Source: Tachypleus tridentatus
Lineage: Eukaryota > Arthropoda > Merostomata > Xiphosura > Limulidae
Assembly (NCBI RefSeq): GCF_004210375.1
Contig: NC_134825.1
Location: 1,302,001-1,366,000, forward strand
Reading direction: 5' to 3'
DNA: 64,000 bases
Made by a program: the position numbers and the translations under genes. Shown here in pieces: positions 50,601 through 62,005 of the stretch. The notes below the pieces were generated by a model that was given only the letters and a program-made list of their open reading frames with translations, was not told where the DNA came from and did not search any database. Each line of letters opens with the position of its first letter. The stretch's first letter is position 1.

Positions 50601-53600
50601 CCAAACAACACCAATTTACTGTACGACTGAAGGTTTCAGTATGCTGTACTGATAGTCCAAACAACACCAATTTACTGTACGACTGAAGGTTTCAGTATGC
50701 TGTACTGATAGTCCAAACAACACCAATTTACTGTACGACTGAAGGTTTCAGTATGCTGTACTGATAGTCCAAACTGTACTGATACAAACCAATTTACTGT
50801 ACGACTGAAGGTTTCAGTATGCTGTACTGATAGTCCAAACAACACCAATTTACTGTACGACTGAAGGTTTCAGTATGCTGTACTGATAGTCCAAACAACA
50901 CCAATTTACTGTACGACTGAAGGTTTCAGTATGCTGTACTGATAGTCCAAACAACACCAATTTACTGTACGACTGAAGGTTTCAGTATGCTGTACTGATA
51001 GTCCAAACAACACCAATTTACTGTACGACTGAAGGTTTCAGTATGCTGTACTGATAGTCCAAACAACACCAATTTACTGTACGACTGAAGGTTTCAGTAT
51101 GCTGTACTGATAGTCCAAACAACACCAATTTACTGTACGACTGAAGGTTTCAGTATGCTGTACTGATAGTCCAAACAACACCAATTTACTGTACGACTGA
51201 AGGTTTCAGTATGCTGTACTGATAGTCCAAACAACACCAATTTACTGTACGACTGAAGGTTTCAGTATGCTGTACTGATAGTCCAAACAACACCAATTTA
51301 CTGTACGACTGAAGGTTTCAGTATGCTGTACTGATAGTCCAAACAACACCAATTTACTGTACGACTGAAGGTTTCAGTATGCTGTACTGATAGTCCAAAC
51401 AACACCAATTTACTGTACGACTGAAGGTTTCAGTATGCTGTACTGATAGTCCAAACAACACCAATTTACTGTACGACTGAAGGTTTCAGTATGCTGTACT
51501 GATAGTCCAAACAACACCAATTTACTGTACGACTGAAGGTTTCAGTATGCTGTACTGATAGTCCAAACAACACCAATTTACTGTACGACTGAAGGTTTCA
51601 GTATGCTGTACTGATAGTCCAAACAACACCAATTTACTGTACGACTGAAGGTTTCAGTATGCTGTACTGATAGTCCAAACAACACCAATTTACTGTACGA
51701 CTGAAGGTTTCAGTATGCTGTACTGATAGTCCAAACAACACCAATTTACTGTACGACTGAAGGTTTCAGTATGCTGTACTGATAGTCCAAACAACACCAA
51801 TTTACTGTACGACTGAAGGTTTCAGTATGCTGTACTGATAGTCCAAACAACACCAATTTACTGTACGACTGAAGGTTTCAGTATGCTGTACTGATAGTCC
51901 AAACAACACCAATTTACTGTACGACTGAAGGTTTCAGTATGCTGTACTGATAGTCCAAACAACACCAATTTACTGTACGACTGAAGGTTTCAGTATGCTG
52001 TACTGATAGTCCAAACAACACCAATTTACTGTACGACTGAAGGTTTCAGTATGCTGTACTGATAGTCCAAACAACACCAATTTACTGTACGACTGAAGGT
52101 TTCAGTATGCTGTACTGATAGTCCAAACAACACCAATTTACTGTACGACTGAAGGTTTCAGTATGCTGTACTGATAGTCAGTATGCAAACAAAACACCAA
52201 TTTACTGTACGACTAAAGGTTTCAGTATGCTGTACTGATAGTCCAAACAACACCAATTTACTGTACGACTGAAGGTTTCAGTATGCTGTACTGATAGTCC
52301 AAACAACACCAATTTACTGTACGACTGAAGGTTTCAGTATGCTGTACTGATAGTCCAAACAACACCAATTTACTGTACGACTGAAGGTTTCAGTATGCTG
52401 TACTGATAGTCCAAACAACACCAATTTACTGTACGACTGAAGGTTTCAGTATGCTGTACTGATAGTCCAAACAACACCAATTTACTGTACGACTGAAGGT
52501 TTCAGTATGCTGTACTGATAGTCCAAACAACACCAATTTACTGTACGACTGAAGGTTTCAGTATGCTGTACTGATAGTCCAAACAACACCAATTTACTGT
52601 ACGACTGAAGGTTTCAGTATGCTGTACTGATAGTCCAAACAACACCAATTTACTGTACGACTGAAGGTTTCAGTATGCTGTACTGATAGTCCAAACAACA
52701 CCAATTTACTGTACGACTGAAGGTTTCAGTATGCTGTACTGATAGTCCAAACAACACCAATTTACTGTACGACTGAAGGTTTCAGTATGCTGTACTGATA
52801 GTCCAAACAACACCAATTTACTGTACGACTGAAGGTTTCAGTATGCTGTACTGATAGTCCAAACAACACCAATTTACTGTACGACTGAAGGTTTCAGTAT
52901 GCTGTACTGATAGTCCAAACAACACCAATTTACTGTACGACTGAAGGTTTCAGTATGCTGTACTGATAGTCCAAACAACACCAATTTACTGTACGACTGA
53001 AGGTTTCAGTATGCTGTACTGATAGTCCAAACAACACCAATTTACTGTACGACTGAAGGTTTCAGTATGCTGTACTGATAGTCCAAACAACACCAATTTA
53101 CTGTACGACTGAAGGTTTCAGTATGCTGTACTGATAGTCCAAACAACACCAATTTACTGTACGACTGAAGGTTTCAGTATGCTGTACTGATAGTCCAAAC
53201 AACACCAATTTACTGTACGACTGAAGGTTTCAGTATGCTGTACTGATAGTCCAAACAACACCAATTTACTGTACGACTGAAGGTTTCAGTATGCTGTACT
53301 GATAGTCCAAACAACACCAATTTACTGTACGACTGAAGGTTTCAGTATGCTGTACTGATAGTCCAAACAACACCAATTTACTGTACGACTGAAGGTTTCA
53401 GTATGCTGTACTGATAGTCCAAACAACACCAATTTACTGTACGACTGAAGGTTTCAGTATGCTGTACTGATAGTCCAAACAACACCAATTTACTGTACGA
53501 CTGAAGGTTTCAGTATGCTGTACTGATAGTCCAAACAACACCAATTTCAGACTGAATGCTGTACTGATAGTCCAAACAACACCAATTTACTGTACGACTG

Positions 53601-56600
53601 AAGGTTTCAGTATGCTGTACTGATAGTCCAAACAACACCAATTTACTGTACGACTGAAGGTTTCAGTATGCTGTACTGATAGTCCAAACAACACCAATTT
53701 ACTGTACGACTGAAGGTTTCAGTATGCTGTACTGATAGTCCAAACAACACCAATTTACTGTACGACTGAAGGTTTCAGTATGCTGTACTGATAGTCCAAA
53801 CAACACCAATTTACTGTACGACTGAAGGTTTCAGTATGCTGTACTGATAGTCCAAACAACACCAATTTACTGTACGACTGAAGGTTTCAGTATGCTGTAC
53901 TGATAGTCCAAACAACACCAATTTACTGTACGACTGAAGGTTTCAGTATGCTGTACTGATAGTCCAAACAACACCAATTTACTGTACGACTGAAGGTTTC
54001 AGTATGCTGTACTGATAGTCCAAACAACACCAATTTACTGTACGACTGAAGGTTTCAGTATGCTGTACTGATAGTCCAAACAACACCAATTTACTGTACG
54101 ACTGAAGGTTTCAGTATGCTGTACTGATAGTCCAAACAACACCAATTTACTGTACGACTGAAGGTTTCAGTATGCTGTACTGATAGTCCAAACAACACCA
54201 ATTTACTGTACGACTGAAGGTTTCAGTATGCTGTACTGATAGTCCAAACAACACCAATTTACTGTACGACTGAAGGTTTCAGTATGCTGTACTGATAGTC
54301 CAAACAACACCAATTTACTGTACGACTGAAGGTTTCAGTATGCTGTACTGATAGTCCAAACAACACCAATTTACTGTACGACTGAAGGTTTCAGTATGCT
54401 GTACTGATAGTCCAAACAACACCAATTTACTGTACGACTGAAGGTTTCAGTATGCTGTACTGATAGTCCAAACAACACCAATTTACTGTACGACTGAAGG
54501 TTTCAGTATGCTGTACTGATAGTCCAAACAACACCAATTTACTGTACGACTGAAGGTTTCAGTATGCTGTACTGATAGTCCAAACAACACCAATTTACTG
54601 TACGACTGAAGGTTTCAGTATGCTGTACTGATAGTCCAAACAACACCAATTTACTGTACGACTGAAGGTTTCAGTATGCTGTACTGATAGTCCAAACAAC
54701 ACCAATTTACTGTACGACTGAAGGTTTCAGTATGCTGTACTGATAGTCCAAACAACACCAATTTACTGTACGACTGAAGGTTTCAGTATGCTGTACTGAT
54801 AGTCCAAACAACACCAATTTACTGTACGACTGAAGGTTTCAGTATGCTGTACTGATAGTCCAAACAACACCAATTTACTGTACGACTGAAGGTTTCAGTA
54901 TGCTGTACTGATAGTCCAAACAACACCAATTTACTGTACGACTGAAGGTTTCAGTATGCTGTACTGATAGTCCAAACAACACCAATTTACTGTACGACTG
55001 AAGGTTTCAGTATGCTGTACTGATAGTCCAAACAACACCAATTTACTGTACGACTGAAGGTTTCAGTATGCTGTACTGATAGTCCAAACAACACCAATTT
55101 ACTGTACGACTGAAGGTTTCAGTATGCTGTACTGATAGTCCAAACAACACCAATTTACTGTACGACTGAAGGTTTCAGTATGCTGTACTGATAGTCCAAA
55201 CAACACCAATTTACTGTACGACTGAAGGTTTCAGTATGCTGTACTGATAGTCCAAACAACACCAATTTACTGTACGACTGAAGGTTTCAGTATGCTGTAC
55301 TGATAGTCCAAACAACACCAATTTACTGTACGACTGAAGGTTTCAGTATGCTGTACTGATAGTCCAAACAACACCAATTTACTGTACGACTGAAGGTTTC
55401 AGTATGCTGTACTGATAGTCCAAACAACACCAATTTACTGTACGACTGAAGGTTTCAGTATGCTGTACTGATAGTCCAAACAACACCAATTTACTGTACG
55501 ACTGAAGGTTTCAGTATGCTGTACTGATAGTCCAAACAACACCAATTTACTGTACGACTGAAGGTTTCAGTATGCTGTACTGATAGTCCAAACAACACCA
55601 ATTTACTGTACGACTGAAGGTTTCAGTATGCTGTACTGATAGTCCAAACAACACCAATTTACTGTACGACTGAAGGTTTCAGATGCTGTACTGATAGTCC
55701 AAACAACACCAATTTACTGTACGACTGAAGGTTTCAGTATGCTGTACTGATAGTCCAAACAACACCAATTTACTGTACGACTGAAGGTTTCAGTATGCTG
55801 TACTGATAGTCCAAACAACACCAATTTACTGTACGACTGAAGGTTTCAGTATGCTGTACTGATAGTCCAAACAACACCAATTTACTGTACGACTGAAGGT
55901 TTCAGTATGCTGTACTGATAGTCCAAACAACACCAATTTACTGTACGACTGAAGGTTTCAGTATGCTGTACTGATAGTCCAAACAACACCAATTTACTGT
56001 ACGACTGAAGGTTTCAGTATGCTGTACTGATAGTCCAAACAACACCAATTTACTGTACGACTGAAGGTTTCAGTATGCTGTACTGATAGTCCAAACAACA
56101 CCAATTTACTGTACGACTGAAGGTTTCAGTATGCTGTACTGATAGTCCAAACAACACCAATTTACTGTACGACTGAAGGTTTCAGTATGCTGTACTGATA
56201 GTCCAAACAACACCAATTTACTGTACGACTGAAGGTTTCAGTATGCTGTACTAGTCCAAACAACACCAATTTACTGTACGACTGAAGGTTTCAGTATAGT
56301 CCAAACAACACCAATTTACTGTACGACTGAAGGTTTCAGTATGCTGTACTGATAGTCCAAACAACACCAATTTACTGTACGACTGAAGGTTTCAGTATGC
56401 TGTACTGATAGTCCAAACAACACCAATTTACTGTACGACTGAAGGTTTCAGTATGCTGTACTGATAGTCCAAACAACACCAATTTACTGTACGACTGAAG
56501 GTTTCAGTATGCTGTACTGATAGTCCAAACAACACCAATTTACTGTACGACTGAAGGTTTCAGTATGCTGTACTGATAGTCAGTATGCAAACGACACCAA

Positions 56601-58728
56601 TTTACTGTACGACTGAAGGTTTCAGTATGCTGTACTGATAGTCCAAACAACACCAATTTACTGTACGACTGAAGGTTTCAGTATGCTGTACTGATAGTCC
56701 AAACAACACCAATTTACTGTACGACTGAAGGTTTCAGTATGCTGTACTGATAGTCCAAACAACACCAATTTACTGTACGACTGAAGGTTTCAGTATGCTG
56801 TACTGATAGTCCAAACAACACCAATTTACTGTACGACTGAAGGTTTCAGTATGCTGTACTGATAGTCCAAACAACACCAATTTACTGTACGACTGAAGGT
56901 TTCAGTATGCTGTACTGATAGTCCAAACAACACCAATTTACTGTACGACTGAAGGTTTCAGTATGCTGTACTGATAGTCCAAACAACACCAATTTACTGT
57001 ACGACTGAAGGTTTCAGTATGCTGTACTGATAGTCCAAACAACACCAATTTACTGTACGACTGAAGGTTTCAGTATGCTGTACTGATAGTCCAAACAACA
57101 CCAATTTACTGTACGACTGAAGGTTTCAGTATGCTGTACTGATAGTCCAAACAACACCAATTTACTATACGACTGAAGGTTTCAGTATGCTGTACTGATA
57201 GTCCAAACGACACCAATTTTCTGTACGACTGAAGATTTCAGTATGCTGTACTGATAGTCCAAACAACACCAATTTACTGTACGACTGAAGGTTTCAGTAT
57301 GCTGTACTGATAGTCCAAACGACACCAATTTACTGTACGACTGAAGATTTCAGTATGCTGTACTGATAGTCCAAACAACACCAATTTACTGTACGACTGA
57401 AGGTTTCAGTATGCTGTACTGATAGTCCAAACAGCACCAATTTACTGAACGACTGAAGGTTTCAGTATGCTGTACTGATAGTCCAAACCACACCAATTTA
57501 CTGTACGACTGACGGTTTCAGTATGCTGTACTGATAGTCCAAACAACACCAATTTACTGTACGACTGAAGGTTTAAGTATGCTGTACTGATAGTCCAAAC
57601 AGCACCAATTTACTCTACGACTGAAGGTTTCAGTATGCTGTACTGATAGTCCAAACAACACCAATTTACTGTACGACTGAAGGTTTCAGTATGCTGTACT
57701 GATAGTCCAAACAACACCAATTTACCCTATGACTGAAGGTTTCAGTGTGCTGTACTGATAGTCCAAACAACACCAATTTACTGTACGACTGAAGGTTTCA
57801 GTATGCTGTACTGATAGTCCAAACAACACCAATTTACTGTACGACTGAAGGTTTCAGTATGCTGTACTGATAGTCCAAACGACACCAATTTACTGTACGA
57901 CTGAAGATTTCAGTATGCTGTACTGATAGTCCAAACAACACCAATTTACTGTACGACTGAAGGTTTCAGTATGCTGTACTGATAGTCCAAACGACACCAA
58001 TTTACTGTACGACTGAAGATTTCAGTATGCTGTACTGATAGTCCAAACAACACCAATTTACTGTACGACTGAAGGTTTCAGTATGCTGTACTGATAGTCC
58101 AAACAGCACCAATTTACTGAACGACTGAAGGTTTCAGTATGCTGTACTGATAGTCCAAACCACACCAATTTACTGTACGACTGACGGTTTCAGTGTGCTG
58201 TACTGATAGTCCAAACAGCACCAATTTACTGTACGACTGAAGGTTTCAGTGTGCTGTACTGATAGTCCAAACAACACCAATTTACTGTACGACTGAAGGT
58301 TTCAGTATGCTGTACTCATAGTCCAAACAACACCAATTTACTGAACGACTGAAGGTTTCAGTATGCTGTACTGATAGTCCAAACAACACCAATTTACTGT
58401 ACGACTGAAGGTTTCAGTGTGCTGTACTGATAGTCCAAACAACACCAATTTTCTGAACGACTGACGGTTTCAGTGTGCTGTACTGATAGTCCAAACAACA
58501 CCAATTTACTGTACGACTGAAGGTTTAAGTATGCTATACTCATAGTCCAAACAACACCAATTTACTGAACGACTGAAGGTTTCAGTATGCTGTACTGATA
58601 GTCCAAACAACACCAATTTACTGTACGACTGAAGGTTTCAGTATGCTGTACTGATAGTCCAAACAACACCAATTTACTGTACGACTGAAGGTTTCAGTGT
58701 GCTGTACTGATAGTCCAAACAACACCAA
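20641..58728. repeat. 38-kb intronic satellite, 56-bp unit, about 680 copies
   Basis: One uninterrupted head-to-tail array. The reference unit can be read at 21541-21596: ACTGAAGGTTTCAGTATGCT, GTACTGATAGTCCAAACAAC, ACCAATTTACTGTACG. Most of the interior is identical from copy to copy for thousands of bases (for example 35440-40010 and 41440-45460). The outermost ~300 bp on the left and ~1.6 kb on the right are diverged. Each unit has two overlapping inverted repeats (ACTGAA-GGT-TTCAGT and TCAGTA-TGCTG-TACTGA) and two GTAC sites 31 bp apart. There are about forty units of abnormal length, many altered just after GATAG. The short minus-strand open frames inside (24953-25195, 27083-27274, 47498-47698) arise only where a unit is shortened or rearranged and are not genes. 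Exact copy number depends on the assembly. Confidence 0.97.
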
Positions 58729-58739
58729 AGACCAAGACA

Positions 58740-59285
58740 CTATACAAGGTAGAGTCACCATTACTAGATCAAGAAGGCAAGGGCAGAGAGCTCAATGTAA
58801 GGCATCATTGCTGTAGAAAGAAGACAAAGGCGGAGAGCTCAATGTAAGGCATCATTGCTGTAGAAAGAAGACAAAGGCGGAGAGCTCAATGTAAGGCATC
58901 ATTACTGTAGAAAGAAGACAAAGGCGGAGAGCTCAGTGTAAGGCATCATTACTGTAGAAAAAAGACAAAGGCGGAGAGCTCAATGTAAGGCATCATTACT
59001 GTAAAAAGAAGACAAAGGCGGAGAGCTCAATGTAAGGCATCATTACTGTAGAAAGAAGACAAAGGCAGAGAGCTCAATGTAAGGCATCATTACTGTAAAA
59101 AGAAGACAATGGCGGAGAGCTCAATGTAAGGCATCATTACTGTAGAAAGAAGACAAAGGCAGAGTGTCCAAAATAAGATCCTAATAACTTTATCAAGAAG
59201 ACAAGGGCAAAGTGGCTGAAGTAAGGTCAACTTTTTTATAATAAGACGACAAAGAGAAAGAAGCCGAAGTAAAGTTATAATTATA
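58740..59285. repeat. 47-bp minisatellite (about 9 clear copies)
   Basis: Units of 47 bp containing GAAAGAAGACAAAGGCGGAG, AGCTCAATGTAAGGCATCAT and TACTGTA. Seven or eight copies are near-identical between about 58780 and 59165; degenerate copies extend to about 59285. It begins almost directly where the 56-bp satellite ends. Purine-rich on the + strand. Confidence 0.92.
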
Positions 59286-59449
59286 ATTTATAGAAGAAAC
59301 CTTTATTAAGGGTTTTCAGTGGAAATGGTAGATTACTGTTCTGTGTGTTCATTATTAACCTGTCTTTCGTAAGTAACATCTAGTAAAGGTAATATATACT
59401 GATAAGGAGTGCCTTCATGTTAACATACCAGTTCATGTCACCACATTCA

Positions 59450-59695
59450 GTCATACTCTGCAGTATGAGAGTGGCGAGTTTTAGCTCCAGTCCTACCAAA
59501 TATGCTCACACTTCCAGCTGTGAGACGATATATTGTGACAGTCGTTTCTACTAGTCGTTGGTGAAAGAGTAACCTACGAGTTGGCTGTGGATTGTGGGAT
59601 GACTACCTGCCTTCCTTCTAATCTTACACTACTAAATGAGGGACGACTTGCGCAGATTGCCTTATTGTAGCTTTGCGCGCAATTAAATAAAACCA
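59450..59695 (+). mobile_element. Diverged SINE copy (second family)
   Basis: About 245 bp showing in order: a degraded tRNA-like head (about 59470-59494), ACCAAATATGCTCAC, GTCGTTGGTGAAAGAGTAAC, GATGACTACCTGCCTTCCTT, CTAATCTTACACTACTAAAT, and the end GTAGCTTTGCGCGCAATTAA with an A-rich tail. This order of blocks matches a very abundant tRNA-derived SINE that I recall from horseshoe crab genomic sequence. Roughly a fifth of positions appear changed, so the copy is old. It lies in sense orientation in the last intron. Confidence 0.7.
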
Positions 59696-60347
59696 GTCAT
59701 ACTCTATCTAATGATTATTTATCGTAACAACAGGTCTGCAGCGTAGCTTTCACCACATGAGACTTTCTTGTGAAGCTGTCAGATTCAGAGTACATCACTT
59801 CCTTCTGCTTACATTTAGCTTACGAGGACTGCACCTTCCAGCGTCTGTTTATGAAACCCAAACACACAGAAATCGACGAGTGAGAATCGCGTTCAGTCAC
59901 TCTGCTCCAATCTCTTTTGACTGCTTTCTCCTAATGACGTCATACTCTATTACACTTTGATTACCAACGACTATTCGGTCTAGATTCTGAATGGCCCTTA
60001 TATCCCAAGATGATTCTCATTTATTTCTATTTGAATGTCATAAAGCACACAGGATATTCACTTTTTGAAATTCTAAATCCCCTGTATGATCAAATATTTA
60101 TTATCTTAGTGTATGAATAGTTTGTTGCTTAATGGTCTTCCAAAACTGGCAAAACTACCAAAGACGAGCAATGTTAAAATGTAGTTTAAAATTTTCCTTT
60201 TCACCACGACTTAATACTGACTGTAATTGTTATTTAAGATGATTATTTGCATATTTCAGATCGTATTAATATAATGTACATTGTTTTTTATTTATATTCC
60301 ATTTAACATGATATTTTTGGGAATATTTTTATTTATATCTAAAATAG
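59696..60347. other. 3' end of the 39.8-kb intron
   Basis: Unique AT-rich sequence ending in the acceptor AAAATAG at 60341-60347. A 67-codon open frame at 59757-59960 covers the edge of the SINE and has no recognisable motif; it is not called as a gene. Confidence 0.6.
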
Positions 60348-60944
60348 GGCAAAGGAGAAATGAAGACCTACTGGTTACACAAAAGGAAGGGTGGAAGACG
60401 TCCAGTGACAACTCAACCAAAGGTTTCATATGCACCACCCAGTGAAGACACTCGTTCCTTGTATACTCCTATCACATTCGAGGAAGTTGCCAGACGGTCG
60501 CCTTCACCAGCTTTAGCATCTCAACCAGTAAGTACACCTGTGATCGAGATTACTGAAGCAATTCCTGATACAACAATCAAACCTGCTAGCGGACAAACGG
60601 TTGCGCCCTCTACAACAGGGCCAGTGTTACTGTCTGTTTCAACCAGTTCTCATTCCTCTCCTGCCATCCAGCACTGTCAACGATGTAAAAAAGTGCGATT
60701 TCCCAAACAAGCCTGGACTAATGAACCAATTTATCCAGGATGGATGAAGCAACATCAATTCCACCATCACCATATGTATGGTGGGCAATTCCCTTACTCG
60801 CCTTACTTTCCAATGTACTACAAAAGCCAGATGAAAAACTATAGTGGAGGACAACTTCCTATGTTGGCTTATGGGGAAGACCATAATTGTTGTTGGAACA
60901 TGTCTGAGAGATCTACCAGAAGCAATGCTTGTTCCATTCTTTAA
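60348..60944 (+). CDS. Gyc88E-like: Guanylate cyclase last exon: end of catalytic domain and C-terminal tail with CaaX-like end
   Basis: 198 codons plus TAA. Residues 1-12 (GKGEMKTYWLHK) close the catalytic domain as in other cyclases. Residues ~13-35 are basic and polar; ~36-105 are rich in Ser, Thr, Pro and Ala and look disordered. Residues 109-113 hold HCQRC, and 135-150 are rich in His, Gly and aromatic residues (HHHH at 139-142). 148-176 are Tyr/Pro/Met-rich, and 181-182 are a Cys pair. The protein ends NACSIL; Cys-Ser-Ile-Leu fits the CaaX pattern, with Leu last as preferred by geranylgeranyltransferase I. The start is set by the acceptor at 60346-60347 in phase with the exon at 20444; the Met at 60360 is internal. 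Long variable tails are usual in arthropod Gyc-88E. Tail function is not known to me. Confidence 0.9.
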   Translation, partial: GKGEMKTYWLHKRKGGRRPVTTQPKVSYAPPSEDTRSLYTPITFEEVARRSPSPALASQPVSTPVIEITEAIPDTTIKPASGQTVAPSTTGPVLLSVSTSSHSSPAIQHCQRCKKVRFPKQAWTNEPIYPGWMKQHQFHHHHMYGGQFPYSPYFPMYYKSQMKNYSGGQLPMLAYGEDHNCCWNMSERSTRSNACSIL

Positions 60945-60951
60945 TACAGTT

Positions 60952-60957
60952 AATAAA
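60952..60957 (+). promoter_or_regulatory. Possible proximal poly(A) signal
   Basis: AATAAA seven bases after the stop codon. If used, the 3' UTR would be only some 20-40 nt. A second AATAAA at 62208-62213, followed by TTGTTTGTTTGTAT, is an alternative that would place the 34-bp array inside the 3' UTR. Transcript ends are needed to choose. Confidence 0.4.
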
Positions 60958-61089
60958 TAATAGCATGAAAGCTACAGAACTAATTACAGAGACCATTGAT
61001 TACACCTTTAACATAATAAGTACATAGACAAGCACGTCACCATTCAACGTTTATTGGAGCCTGACTGAACCCCTTTACACACATTTATG

Positions 61090-62005
61090 TCGTCAGTCAG
61101 TATTTATTGTGTACAGTTTATACTGACTATTCACTATGTATTTTTTCTTGTTATACAGTTTTATGCTCACTATTCACTGTGTATTTTTTTAGTTATACTG
61201 TTTTACACTCACTATGTATTTTTTCTAGTTATACTGTTTTACAGTCACTGTATTTTTCCTAATCATACTGTTTTACAGCCACTGTATTTTTCCTAATCAT
61301 ACTGTTTTACAGTCACTGTATTTTTCGTAATTATACTGTTTTACAGTCACTGTATTTTTTCTAATTATACTGTTTTACACTCACTATGTATTTTTTCTAG
61401 TTATACTGTTTTACAGTCACTGTATTTTTCCTAATCATACTGTTTTACAGCCACTGTATTTTTCCTAATCATACTGTTTTACAGTCACTGTATTTTTCGT
61501 AATTATACTGTTTTACAGTCACTGTATTTTTTCTAATTATACTGTTTTACAGTCACTGTATTTTTTCTAGGTATACTGTTTTACAGTCACTGTATTTTTT
61601 CTAATTATACTGTTTTACAGTCACTGTATTTTTTCTAATTATACTGTTTTACAGTCACTGTATTTTTTCTAGTTATACTGTTTTACAGTCACTGTATTTT
61701 TCCTAATCATACTGTTTTACAGCCACTGTATTTTTCCTAATCATACTGTTTTACAGTCACTGTATTTTTCGTAATTATACTGTTTTACAGTCACTGTATT
61801 TTTTCTAGGTATACTGTTTTACAGTCACTGTATTTTTTCTAGGTATACTGTTTTACGCTCACTATTTATTGTATATTGTTTCTAGTTATATAGTTTTACG
61901 CTCACCACTCACTGCATTTTTTCTAGTTATATAGTTTTACGCTCACCACTCACTCTGCATTTTTTCTAGTTATACTCTTTTACGCTAAGTATTCACTCTG
62001 TATTT
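61090..62005. repeat. 34-bp minisatellite downstream of the cyclase stop codon
   Basis: About twenty copies of a 34-bp unit with TATACTGTTTTACAGTCACT and GTATTTTTTCTAATTA between 61190 and 61860. Diverged, longer units are at both ends (ACGCTCACTATTCACTGT type). Variants CTAATCAT, CTAATTAT, CGTAATTAT and CTAGGTAT alternate in runs: a block at about 61222-61350 recurs at about 61412-61530 and 61690-61800. The + strand is rich in TTTTT and TTTTACAG, which look like acceptor-site sequence, but no exon follows. Confidence 0.92.

Noticed and set aside
20641-58728. CRISPR-like regular array
   Set aside because: The units are directly contiguous with no unique spacers, the array is in a eukaryotic intron, and there are no cas genes.
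20641-58728. Centromere or telomere array
   Set aside because: The array is flanked by in-frame exons of one gene on the same strand, so it is intronic; the unit is also not telomere-like.
60639-60884. Minus-strand frame of 81 codons
   Set aside because: It is the shadow of the last cyclase exon on the + strand.
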